The notes under the pieces: generated by a model
Seen by the model: only the letters and a program-made list of their open reading frames with translations
What the model was told of the DNA's origin: nothing
Database searches by the model: none
Shown here: positions 56,402 to 64,000 of the stretch, piece by piece
Numbering within the stretch: the first letter of the stretch is position 1
How the letters are laid out: each line of letters begins with the position of its first letter
Program-made: the position numbers and the translations under genes
NCBI RefSeq assembly: GCF_009906955.1
Contig: NZ_CP047656.1
Location: 3,781,001 to 3,845,000 of the forward strand
Source: Paraglaciecola mesophila
GTDB lineage: Bacteria > Pseudomonadota > Gammaproteobacteria > Enterobacterales > Alteromonadaceae
Reading direction: 5' to 3'
Length of the DNA stretch: 64,000 nucleotides

Positions 56402-59296
56402 TTAGCTTACAAATATCTGCTGCCATATGCGCACCACACCATCGCGCAAAGCGCTAAACTCACCGCCATCTGGGGCTTGTTCCGCTTGCTGAAGCACTAA
56501 TCTGTGATTGGTGTTGCGATAGGTTAAGTAGGCTTCGGCTAATAATTCTGTGTCTTGTGAACTGAGAAGCTCACTGGCTTTCAATTGCGCTAAAATACGC
56601 ACATTATCAGGCCACTTAGTCAGTGCTGGATACTCCCATGCGTAAGCTAAGACGTAGTATTGAACAATAAATTCGATATCTGCTATTCCACCACTGTCTT
56701 GTTTCAAATCAAAGCCAGTTTTGGAAGAAGAACCTAAATGCTTGCGCATTTTTTCTCGCATTTGAGTGACGCTTTCTTGTAGTGGTTTAAGGTCACGCTT
56801 TTGTGCCAGTATTTGGTGACGAACCACTGAAAATGCTTGAGCAAGGTTGGGGCTACCTACAATAAAGCGCGCCCGCGTTAACGCTTGATGTTCCCAAGTC
56901 CATGCAGTTTGAGTTTGATACTCACTAAAGCCATCAATATGACAAACCAGTAAACCTGCATTGCCTGACGGCCGCAAGCGCATATCAACTTCATATAGGT
57001 GGCCTGATGCCGTTTTAGTATTGAACAGATGCAAAATACGCTGAGCGAGTTTGAGATAAAACAAACCAGATTCAATGGCTTTCGGCCCATTGGTGGGTGC
57101 TCTACTGGTGCAGTTGTGCAGAAAAACTAAATCAAGATCTGAGCCGTACCCCAATTCATATCCACCTAACTTTCCATAGCCAATGACCGCGAACCCTCGG
57201 CTGAGCATATCGTGCTGTTCAGTGGGGTCGTGTGGATAATCTGGCTCACCGTATTTTTCGGTCATTTGTTGCCAAGCCAAGTTCACCACTTGGCGAATAA
57301 TGCTTTGAGCAAGAAAGGTCAGATGATCGCTGACTTTCATCACAGGCAATACCCCAGTGGTATCTGCGGCGGCAATTTTAAGTTGTTGGCATAATTTAAA
57401 CTGACGCAGGGCTTCCATTTGCTGTTCTAAGTCTGACTCGTCTACCCGCAACATGGCTAATCTTAACTCAGCGTTGTACTCGTTTAATGCAGTTGGGTTA
57501 ACCAATTGAGCTGGGTTAAGTAATTCATCAAGCAACAGCGGGAAGCGGCTTATCTGGTCGGTCACCCAAGGGCTGGAAGAACACAAGCTGACTAATTGCT
57601 TCAATGCTCCCTGATTTTCAAATAACAAATCTAAATACGCGGTACGACCATAGATAGCGCGAAACACTTGTAAGCAGCGGTTCAGGCTTTGACTAGCGGT
57701 ATCTGGGGATTGCTGCAAAATGATTAACAGCAATTGCGGAATAAGCTTATTTAGAATGTTTTCGCCTCGCTGGCCAATACGGCTGGCGCTTAAGCTGTCA
57801 GCAAACTCTCCTAAGGCATGGCTAAAGGGTTGAGCCTGTTCTTGGTTAAGCCACTGTCCGAGTAGCTCTTCACGCTCATCACTAGAGAGGGGCAACAGCC
57901 ATAAATCTTCTAACGGCGAGAGCGCATCGTCGTCTTTATCTAATTCAGGTGCGGCGTCTTCGCCAATCAGCAGTAAAAACTGTTCGTGAATAACACCGGT
58001 ATGTTCTGCTAATTGAGCGCTAAATTGTTGGTAATCCTTTACACCTAAAATGGCGCACAGGCGCAGCTTGTCTATGTCGTTATCGGGTAGCACCTGAGTT
58101 TGTTTATCATCGAACTGCTGCAGGCAGTGCTCGACTTTACGCAGCCACAAGTAGCTGTGCTTTAAGGCCGTCGCGTCTTTACTGGGGAGGATTTCCATGT
58201 CGATCAATAACTGTAAATTGTGCAATAGGCCTTGCTCTTGCAACGCCGGCTCTCGACCTCCGCGGATAAGTTGCAAACTTTGAACGATAAACTCAGCCTC
58301 TCGAATGCCTCCTTGACCAAGTTTGATATTGTTACTCAGTTGGCGTCTGCGCACTTCTTTCTTGATCATTGCTTTCATTTTACGCAATGAGTCTAGTGCG
58401 CTGTAATCTAAGTAACGGCGGTATATAAACGGCCTAAGTATGTCAGCAATTTCAGGATAATAGGTCTCGTCAGGATTCAGCACTCGGCCTTTCACCATGG
58501 CGTAGCGTTCCCACTCGCGACCTTGTTCTTGGTAGTAATCCTCCATAGCGGCAAAGTGCATAACCAATGGTCCACTTTCACCAAAAGGCCGCAGGCGCAT
58601 ATCGACTCGGTACACTTGGCCATCAACGGTAATGTGATGCAGTGCTGTAATAAGTTTTTGCGCGAGTTTGGTAAAGAATTGTTGGTGTTCAATGGACTTT
58701 CGCCCACCTTGGGTCATGCCTTGCTCTGGGTAAGTAAAAATCAAATCGATATCAGAAGAAAAGTTAAGCTCTCGGCCCCCTAGCTTACCCATACCGATAA
58801 TGTACATAGGTTGCTCGCCCAAACTCCCCATGGGTAAACCAAAACGTTTAGCTAACTCGGTACGCAGCCATTGGCTGGCTTGCACGATAAGCGCTTGGGA
58901 TAACGCGGATACGCGTGTTAACGAATCTTCAATACTTTGCTGATTGGTTATATCCGCTAATGTTATGCGAGCCATGTGTAAATGGCGAAATAAACGCAGT
59001 GTTTTATGCAATTGCTCTTCGCTGGTGACATCTCGTAACTCGGCTGCTAGTAACGTTTTGTATTCTGGCGTTTTTCCCTCATGGCTAAAAGGCGTCAGTA
59101 TTGCCTGAACGAAATGCGGGTGCTGAATACATTGTCTAGCAACAAAGTCACTTAATGCGAATACCTGACACAATTGCGCCTTGTGTGCGTGCCAAGTGGG
59201 GTCGAATAAATCGCGCTCAGTCAATTCTTGCCAGTGGCGCTCACCGATAGCCATTAACGCTGGGGATAAATTCTCGGGGATAGGAAACGTTTGCAT
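56402..59296 (-). CDS. glnE: Glutamine synthetase adenylyltransferase/deadenylase
   Basis: The bifunctional regulator that adds or removes AMP from glutamine synthetase in response to PII proteins. The 964-residue protein (E. coli 946) has two nucleotidyltransferase domains. The N-terminal deadenylase has GMGKLGGRELNFSSDIDL near residue 170, and the C-terminal adenylyltransferase has GYGKLGGYELGYGSDLDL near residue 700. Both keep the paired Asp residues. Preceded by a GIY-YIG gene in the same direction but probably with its own promoter. Confidence 0.96.
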   Translation of the reverse strand: MQTFPIPENLSPALMAIGERHWQELTERDLFDPTWHAHKAQLCQVFALSDFVARQCIQHPHFVQAILTPFSHEGKTPEYKTLLAAELRDVTSEEQLHKTLRLFRHLHMARITLADITNQQSIEDSLTRVSALSQALIVQASQWLRTELAKRFGLPMGSLGEQPMYIIGMGKLGGRELNFSSDIDLIFTYPEQGMTQGGRKSIEHQQFFTKLAQKLITALHHITVDGQVYRVDMRLRPFGESGPLVMHFAAMEDYYQEQGREWERYAMVKGRVLNPDETYYPEIADILRPFIYRRYLDYSALDSLRKMKAMIKKEVRRRQLSNNIKLGQGGIREAEFIVQSLQLIRGGREPALQEQGLLHNLQLLIDMEILPSKDATALKHSYLWLRKVEHCLQQFDDKQTQVLPDNDIDKLRLCAILGVKDYQQFSAQLAEHTGVIHEQFLLLIGEDAAPELDKDDDALSPLEDLWLLPLSSDEREELLGQWLNQEQAQPFSHALGEFADSLSASRIGQRGENILNKLIPQLLLIILQQSPDTASQSLNRCLQVFRAIYGRTAYLDLLFENQGALKQLVSLCSSSPWVTDQISRFPLLLDELLNPAQLVNPTALNEYNAELRLAMLRVDESDLEQQMEALRQFKLCQQLKIAAADTTGVLPVMKVSDHLTFLAQSIIRQVVNLAWQQMTEKYGEPDYPHDPTEQHDMLSRGFAVIGYGKLGGYELGYGSDLDLVFLHNCTSRAPTNGPKAIESGLFYLKLAQRILHLFNTKTASGHLYEVDMRLRPSGNAGLLVCHIDGFSEYQTQTAWTWEHQALTRARFIVGSPNLAQAFSVVRHQILAQKRDLKPLQESVTQMREKMRKHLGSSSKTGFDLKQDSGGIADIEFIVQYYVLAYAWEYPALTKWPDNVRILAQLKASELLSSQDTELLAEAYLTYRNTNHRLVLQQAEQAPDGGEFSALRDGVVRIWQQIFVS

Positions 59297-59341
59297 AAAA
59301 AGACCTATTTAGGGGTTGCGGTTGTGGCGAATGACGTCAAG

Positions 59342-59641
59342 TTAAGACACGACTAACGATGCCTGTTGCACATCAAAAGGGCAGGCTAATTTACCACTGA
59401 TTAATTGTATTTTTTTCGCTTTCGTAAGCTTTTTGACCCACAGCTCCATTTTTAAGGCATCAGAGTGTTCGGCCAATTCAACGGCATAAATCATCTTCAG
59501 TGGACCTTTACCACGCAAGGCTTTAGCGCACAAAGGGCCGCTATCTTGATGCTGAGCAAAACGCTTACTCAAGTCTTTACAAATGCCAGTGTAATAATGC
59601 TGATATTTGTTTTCAATAATGTATAAAAACCAAGGTTGCAA
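59342..59641 (-). CDS. GIY-YIG domain protein, UPF0213-like
   Basis: A GIY-YIG nuclease-fold protein of about 99 residues from a TTG start at 59641. The motif WFLYIIENKYQHYYTGICKD gives the YII...YTG pair, and the KGPLKMIYAVE and LKKLTKAKK-type tail (WVKKLTKAKKIQLI) match YhbQ-like proteins of about 100 residues. A longer frame to 59740 would add a hydrophobic N-terminus that the family lacks, so it is not favoured. No strong ribosome-binding site was found for the TTG. It lies upstream of glnE by 46 bases. DNA target unknown. Confidence 0.8.
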   Translation of the reverse strand: MQPWFLYIIENKYQHYYTGICKDLSKRFAQHQDSGPLCAKALRGKGPLKMIYAVELAEHSDALKMELWVKKLTKAKKIQLISGKLACPFDVQQASLVVS

Positions 59642-59844
59642 GGGGAGGAGCTCATCATATGGGTGAAAACAACAAAGTTTCACATAGAAAACGAGCGCAT
59701 GAAACAAAAATACAGATGACAACGCGGATCGCCTCACCAATGTAAATTAACGTAAAGTTTTGCGCTTTTTATTTTAAGTTAACCATTTCTTAACCCATGG
59801 CTGATTACCCTTCGTGTATTAGATGACATCAGTATGGGCAGATC

Positions 59845-61203
59845 ATGTATATCAACAAATCAAAGGTATGGCTGTTGCTCGCATTCGCTTGCGGGTTGAC
59901 TGCATGCAGTAGCCAACCTAGTTATAAAGCCAAAGATACTGAACAACTGCTTAAACAACATGAGCAGTGGCAGTACACCCAGCAAAACGCAAGTGACGTT
60001 AGCTACCTCACCGATTTGGTGAATGTTGAAGGGCTCGCGCCCATTATTGCGCAAGCTCTGGCAAACAACCCATCTTATAACCAAATGCATGTGGCGTTAA
60101 AGTTGGCTTATGCACAGCGGCGCGTCACTGCTGCGAGTCAATGGTTCAGTGTCGATGCTGACCTAAATGGGGAGCGTAGCGAGAATGACAGCACGCAATA
60201 TTCCTCGTCACTCGCGGTAAGTTGGGAAGCTGACGTGTGGCAAAAAAATGCCGACAGTGTCGCGGCCCAAGATATGACCATCGTCAGCAGCCAGGCAGAT
60301 TACCAAGCCACAAGAGATACCTTGGCGGCCAGCGTGATGCGCACCTATTTAACTATCATCTTGCGTCAAAATTTACTTGAAATTGAGCTGCAACGCTTAG
60401 CCACTCTAGAAAATAACGAACAGAGTATTATCGAGCGTTATCAATTTGGGTTAGGTGACTTAGAGGCACTCGATACGGCGCGTACAAGTACAGCGTCAAC
60501 ACGGGCGACAATTGCTGATTATGCTGAGCAAATTGCCCAGTCGAAGCGTGCTTTGAAATTACTCGTGGGCGTAGACAGCCTGAACGAGTTATCGGTGTCT
60601 TCGACAATGCCTAGTGTATTGCAGCCCTTGGCTAAATTCCCCGTGCAAGATTTATCTCGTCGTCCTGATTTACTTAGCGCGTTTTATCAAATCGAAGCCA
60701 AACGCTACTTGGTTGATGTGGCATACAAATCTCTGCTGCCGTCAATCACCTTGTCGGCATCGCTTAGTGACGTAGCTGCTACACCAAGCCAAGCATTGTT
60801 AACTAGCCCAGTGTGGACCTTATTAGGCAATTTAAGCGCTCCCTTGTTTCAAGGGGGGGCGTTACGCGCCCAAGTCGACATAGCCAAACTGAACGCTGAG
60901 CAAGCTTTTTGGGACTACCAAGATACGTTATTGACGGCGGTGAACGAAGTGGAAGACGCCCTTGGACAAGAGCAATCACTTACCTCTCAGCAAGAACAGA
61001 TTGTACTCGCTTTGCAAAGCGCCCAGCGCAGTTTTAGTAATTACCAAAGTAAATATCAGCAAGGCTTGGTCGACATTTTAGACTTACTTACGGTGCAACA
61101 AACCGTATACGACCTACAAGCACAGCTCGCAGAAATTAGCTACACCCTACAAACCAATCGTATTGATTTGGGCCTCGCCCTAGGCCTTGGAGTATCATCA
61201 TGA
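59845..61203 (+). CDS. Outer-membrane efflux lipoprotein, TolC/NodT family
   Basis: The outer-membrane channel of an RND efflux pump, 452 residues. It has a lipoprotein signal with lipobox LTAC (Cys21) and the repeated alpha-helical and beta-strand pattern of TolC-like factors (ALANNPSYNQMHVALKLAYAQRR and its repeat EAKRYLVDVAYKSLLPSI). The stop overlaps the start of the next gene by four bases (ATGA), so the operon is translationally coupled. Starts at ATG 59845; a regulator was not seen next to it. Confidence 0.9.
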   Translation: MYINKSKVWLLLAFACGLTACSSQPSYKAKDTEQLLKQHEQWQYTQQNASDVSYLTDLVNVEGLAPIIAQALANNPSYNQMHVALKLAYAQRRVTAASQWFSVDADLNGERSENDSTQYSSSLAVSWEADVWQKNADSVAAQDMTIVSSQADYQATRDTLAASVMRTYLTIILRQNLLEIELQRLATLENNEQSIIERYQFGLGDLEALDTARTSTASTRATIADYAEQIAQSKRALKLLVGVDSLNELSVSSTMPSVLQPLAKFPVQDLSRRPDLLSAFYQIEAKRYLVDVAYKSLLPSITLSASLSDVAATPSQALLTSPVWTLLGNLSAPLFQGGALRAQVDIAKLNAEQAFWDYQDTLLTAVNEVEDALGQEQSLTSQQEQIVLALQSAQRSFSNYQSKYQQGLVDILDLLTVQQTVYDLQAQLAEISYTLQTNRIDLGLALGLGVSS

Positions 61204-62390
61204 AAATTTCACCCGCCCCAATTCTTGTGACTGTTGTTGCTGTTGTGTGCATCGGTTTAGCCGTAATGTACAACGGGAAAAAAATGGCTGAAAGTGCCAA
61301 TGCACCTCGCCCCGCTGCGCTAAAAGCCAGCGCACCAAATGTATCAGTGGTGGTCGCCACACCGGGCCAATATCAAGCCACTGTTTCTGGACATGGTGAA
61401 GCACGAGCCCATTGGGCCCTAACGCTAAAGGCCCAAGTGCAAGGTGAGGTTGTGGATATGAACCCGCTTTTTGCCACCGGTAATAGGGTCGAAAAAGGCA
61501 CTGTGTTAGCTACATTAGACGGCACGCAATATACCCAAGCGGTGGCAAACGCCAAATCCACCCTGGCAGATGCTCAGTTGACCCTACAAGAAGAAAAAGA
61601 CTTAGCGACCCAAGCCAAACGAGAGTGGCAACGTTCAGGCTTTACCCAAGCACCCAGTTCACCCTTGGTGTATCGCACCTTACAATTGGCGGCGGCACAA
61701 GCGAGTGCTGATAATGCCTTGTCTGCGTTAAAAACAGCCCAGCGAGACGAAAGCAATACGCACATTTCAGCTGTGTTTGACGGGGTGATTTTAAGCCGTG
61801 ATATTGATTTGGGCAGTTATGTCAACACTGGGGATACTATCGCGACACTAAACAGCTCAGATAAAGTTGAAATTGCCGTGCCCTTATCGTTAGCCCAATG
61901 GCAGTACCTTGGCGAAGATGTTTCAACGCCTGTGACATTGCAAGATGTCACCACTGGCACCCGCTGGACTGGTTATATTGCGCGCTTTGAAAATCACTTA
62001 GACGGGAACTCTCGACAACGCAATGTCATTGTCGCATTGGACCAGCCATTTGAGCAAAAAACGCCTTTGTTGCCAGGCACGTTTCTGTCAGTGGAAATTA
62101 GCGGAAAATCACTGAATGATGTGATGAAGTTGCCCGCATCCGCTGTCTCTCAAGAGGGTAAAATTTGGTTTGTAAATGCCCAAAATACGCTTGTCAGCGC
62201 AACGGCCGAAAAACGCTTTGAGCGGGGCGACTATGTTTACATTAACCCTATAGATGATCGCACCGAGCTGAAAGTGGTTGTTCGCCCCTTAGTCAGTTAT
62301 TTAGCGGGCATGTTGGTGAACCCTGTGGTTGAAGAAGCTTCAGCATCGGGACAACAACCTTTCGCTAACGCTGAGGAGCTAGTACAATGA
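61200..62390 (+). CDS. RND efflux membrane fusion protein
   Basis: A 396-residue periplasmic adaptor with an N-terminal anchor (ILVTVVAVVCIGLAVMY). The lipoyl halves LTLKAQVQGEVVDMNPLFATGNRV and ISAVFDGVILSRDIDLGSYVNTG flank a short coiled-coil hairpin, and the beta-barrel and membrane-proximal domains follow. It belongs to the AcrA/MdtA type but in the CusB-distant subgroup found with hydrophobe-type RND pumps. It shares ATGA overlaps with both neighbours (61200 and 62387). Confidence 0.92.
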   Translation: MKISPAPILVTVVAVVCIGLAVMYNGKKMAESANAPRPAALKASAPNVSVVVATPGQYQATVSGHGEARAHWALTLKAQVQGEVVDMNPLFATGNRVEKGTVLATLDGTQYTQAVANAKSTLADAQLTLQEEKDLATQAKREWQRSGFTQAPSSPLVYRTLQLAAAQASADNALSALKTAQRDESNTHISAVFDGVILSRDIDLGSYVNTGDTIATLNSSDKVEIAVPLSLAQWQYLGEDVSTPVTLQDVTTGTRWTGYIARFENHLDGNSRQRNVIVALDQPFEQKTPLLPGTFLSVEISGKSLNDVMKLPASAVSQEGKIWFVNAQNTLVSATAEKRFERGDYVYINPIDDRTELKVVVRPLVSYLAGMLVNPVVEEASASGQQPFANAEELVQ

Positions 62391-64000
62391 GCCAGCAGCA
62401 ACCTTCCTATACAGCCGGCAGCAACAACCCGCTTCAAGGCACTATTGCTTGGTTTGCAAACAACTCAGTGGCGGCTAATTTACTGCTGGTCAGTATGATT
62501 GTGTTGGGCATCATGTCACTTTCAACACTGCGCAAAGAAGCATTTCCTAGCCTTGAGCCAGACACTATCTCTGTTTCCGTGGTGTACGACAGCGGTGACG
62601 CGCTGCAAGCCGAAGAAGGCATTGCGCTGAAAATTGAAGAAGCGCTGGAAACGGTGCCCGGTATTAAGCGCATTACATCCACATCGGACGCTTCAGGCAG
62701 TCACGTTAGTATTGAGAAAAAAACCGATTATTCTCTCGACGCTCTGTTAACGGATGTTAAAAATCAGGTAGATGCGATCAATAACTTCCCTGTGGATGCT
62801 GAACAGCCCGTTATTGATAAAGCAAGACGCCAAGATCACGCGTTAACCATAGAGCTATACGGTGATACCGACCGACATACCTTACAATCGCTGGGGGAAA
62901 CACTCAAAGCTGATTTACTTGCTCAATCGGGGATCAGCGACGTCGAGCAATCAGGGGTACTTGACCCCATGATGTCGATAGAAATCGATGAAGGTAAGTT
63001 GCAGGCTTATGGCTTAACCATCAGTGATGTCAGTGATGTGATCAATCAGGAGTCATCAAGTCCACTGTCGACGAGCTTGCGCGATAGCAGCAAAATTATT
63101 CGTTTGAAAGCAGCAGATCAAGCTTATTGGCTGCAAGATTTTGCCAATATCGTGTTGTTAACCACATCAACGGGGAGCCAGCTCACCCTAGGGGACGTGG
63201 CTAGGGTCACCGACAGCTTTGCAGAAGATGCTAACTCCCTAGGTCGATACAACCAACAAAATGCCGTAGCCATCGAAATATTAATGGATGACAACAGTGA
63301 TATCACCGCCATAGTTGAACAAGCACATAGCGTGATTGATAGCTGGCATGAACGGGGATTACTGCCGCAAAACGTTGAGTTAACAAGTTGGTATGATCAA
63401 AGTACTTTGATCACCGAGCGGTTGTCGTTGCTGACGACCAATGCGGTTTCGGGGATCATAATGGTGTTTATTATTTTGGCCATATTCCTCAATGTGCGGG
63501 TCGCATTGTGGGTTGCCGGTGGCCTACCGTTTGTGTTTTTCGGCACCATGTACTTTATGACCGACACCTATGCCGGGCTAACTATCAATGAAATGACCAC
63601 CTTCGGCTTTATTATGGCTTTAGGGATAGTGGTTGATGACGCGGTGGTTATTGGTGAAAGTATTTATACCACCCGCAGGCAGCAGGGAGACACATTAAAC
63701 AATACTATTTTAGGTACCATGAAAGTAGCAGTACCAACGATTTTTGGCGTGCTGACGACTGTGGCAGCCTTTGTGGCGTTATCCAATGTATCTGGGCCGT
63801 TAGGGCAAATTTACGCCCAGTTTGCCACTGTGGTTACCATTTGTTTGTTGCTATCAGTGGTGGAGTCGAAACTCATTTTACCTTCGCATTTGGCGCATAT
63901 TGATACAAAGCGCCAAGTCAAATCAGGCTTCAGTGGTGTATGGTCAAAAGTGCAACACGGAGCAGATTACGGCTTAAACTGGTTTAGCGATAACGTTTAT
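62387..64000 (+). CDS. RND-family efflux permease, 5' part
   Basis: An RND transporter whose first 538 codons run to the right edge; the gene continues beyond. It has the N-terminal transmembrane helix (AANLLLVSMIVLGIM), the porter-domain pattern FPSLEPDTISVSVVYDSGD, a short TM cluster near residue 350 and the proton-relay motif in TM4, MALGIVVDDAVVIGES, with both Asp residues. It is the pump of the TolC-AcrA-RND operon. The sequence fits the subgroup of unnamed RND pumps of marine gammaproteobacteria rather than AcrB. Substrate unknown. Confidence 0.92.
   Translation, partial: MSQQQPSYTAGSNNPLQGTIAWFANNSVAANLLLVSMIVLGIMSLSTLRKEAFPSLEPDTISVSVVYDSGDALQAEEGIALKIEEALETVPGIKRITSTSDASGSHVSIEKKTDYSLDALLTDVKNQVDAINNFPVDAEQPVIDKARRQDHALTIELYGDTDRHTLQSLGETLKADLLAQSGISDVEQSGVLDPMMSIEIDEGKLQAYGLTISDVSDVINQESSSPLSTSLRDSSKIIRLKAADQAYWLQDFANIVLLTTSTGSQLTLGDVARVTDSFAEDANSLGRYNQQNAVAIEILMDDNSDITAIVEQAHSVIDSWHERGLLPQNVELTSWYDQSTLITERLSLLTTNAVSGIIMVFIILAIFLNVRVALWVAGGLPFVFFGTMYFMTDTYAGLTINEMTTFGFIMALGIVVDDAVVIGESIYTTRRQQGDTLNNTILGTMKVAVPTIFGVLTTVAAFVALSNVSGPLGQIYAQFATVVTICLLLSVVESKLILPSHLAHIDTKRQVKSGFSGVWSKVQHGADYGLNWFSDNVY

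Overview
The window is about 64 kb of a gammaproteobacterial chromosome. It most resembles a marine alginate-degrading Alteromonadales such as Paraglaciecola/Glaciecola. That placement is inferred from three things: dense clusters of alginate lyases and TonB-dependent receptors, the enterobacterial-like core block yibN-grxC-secB-gpsA // gpmM-envC-yibQ, and families common in this order (DUF3718, DUF2145, DUF3081-like). No tRNA, rRNA, CRISPR array, phage or intact insertion sequence was seen.

Region 1 (1-15.6 kb) is a uronate and alginate utilisation locus. The + strand carries the tail of a probable uronate/mannitol dehydrogenase-family gene, uxuA, an Nramp-like transporter and a type I phosphomannose isomerase-like gene. 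Convergent to it, the - strand carries a long same-direction series: TonB-dependent receptor, PL7 lyase (QVH type), PL6 lyase, SDR reductase, FucU/RbsD-like mutarotase, a second Nramp-like transporter, gluconokinase-family kinase and a second PL7 lyase (QIH type). The logic is outer-membrane uptake, depolymerisation by lyases of complementary type, import, reduction and phosphorylation. Both Nramp-like proteins lack the metal-binding DPGN and MPH motifs, so they are candidate sugar-acid importers. A sigma70-like promoter and GntR/FadR-type operators lie in front of the receptor gene.

Region 2 (15.5-22 kb) holds a probable outer-membrane barrel protein with a small secreted partner, a second TonB receptor, the ribosome-assembly GTPase YlqF/RbgA and a Gfo/Idh/MocA oxidoreductase. 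Region 3 (22-29 kb) has a DUF3718 protein, then a closely spaced series: TPR-GGDEF diguanylate cyclase, DNA polymerase II, a stand-alone receiver and a MalY/PatB-type C-S lyase. Region 4 (29-34.3 kb) has a His-rich ZnuD-like TonB receptor under a perfect Zur-box core, and a MarR/SlyA-type regulator with a HlyD/DUF2955 efflux pair whose promoter is bracketed by two SlyA-like operators.

Region 5 (34.3-48.6 kb) is mostly core metabolism and envelope: tal, pgi, a degenerate macrodomain-like gene, yaaA, an XRE regulator, a DUF2145 pair, a YiaA-like protein, gpsA, secB, grxC, yibN, gpmI, envC, yibQ and a DUF808 protein. The gpmI intrinsic terminator appears to lie inside the envC signal-peptide codons. 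Region 6 (48.8-64 kb) has chaB, a serine hydrolase, a small DUF3081-like protein, a large hybrid sensor kinase, an LpxL-family acyltransferase, a TcpQ-like protein, glnE, a GIY-YIG protein and a TolC/AcrA/RND efflux operon cut by the window end.

Start codons were moved inward where a Shine-Dalgarno sequence or signal peptide argued for it. Functions are from motif and family recognition by eye; no database search was run.
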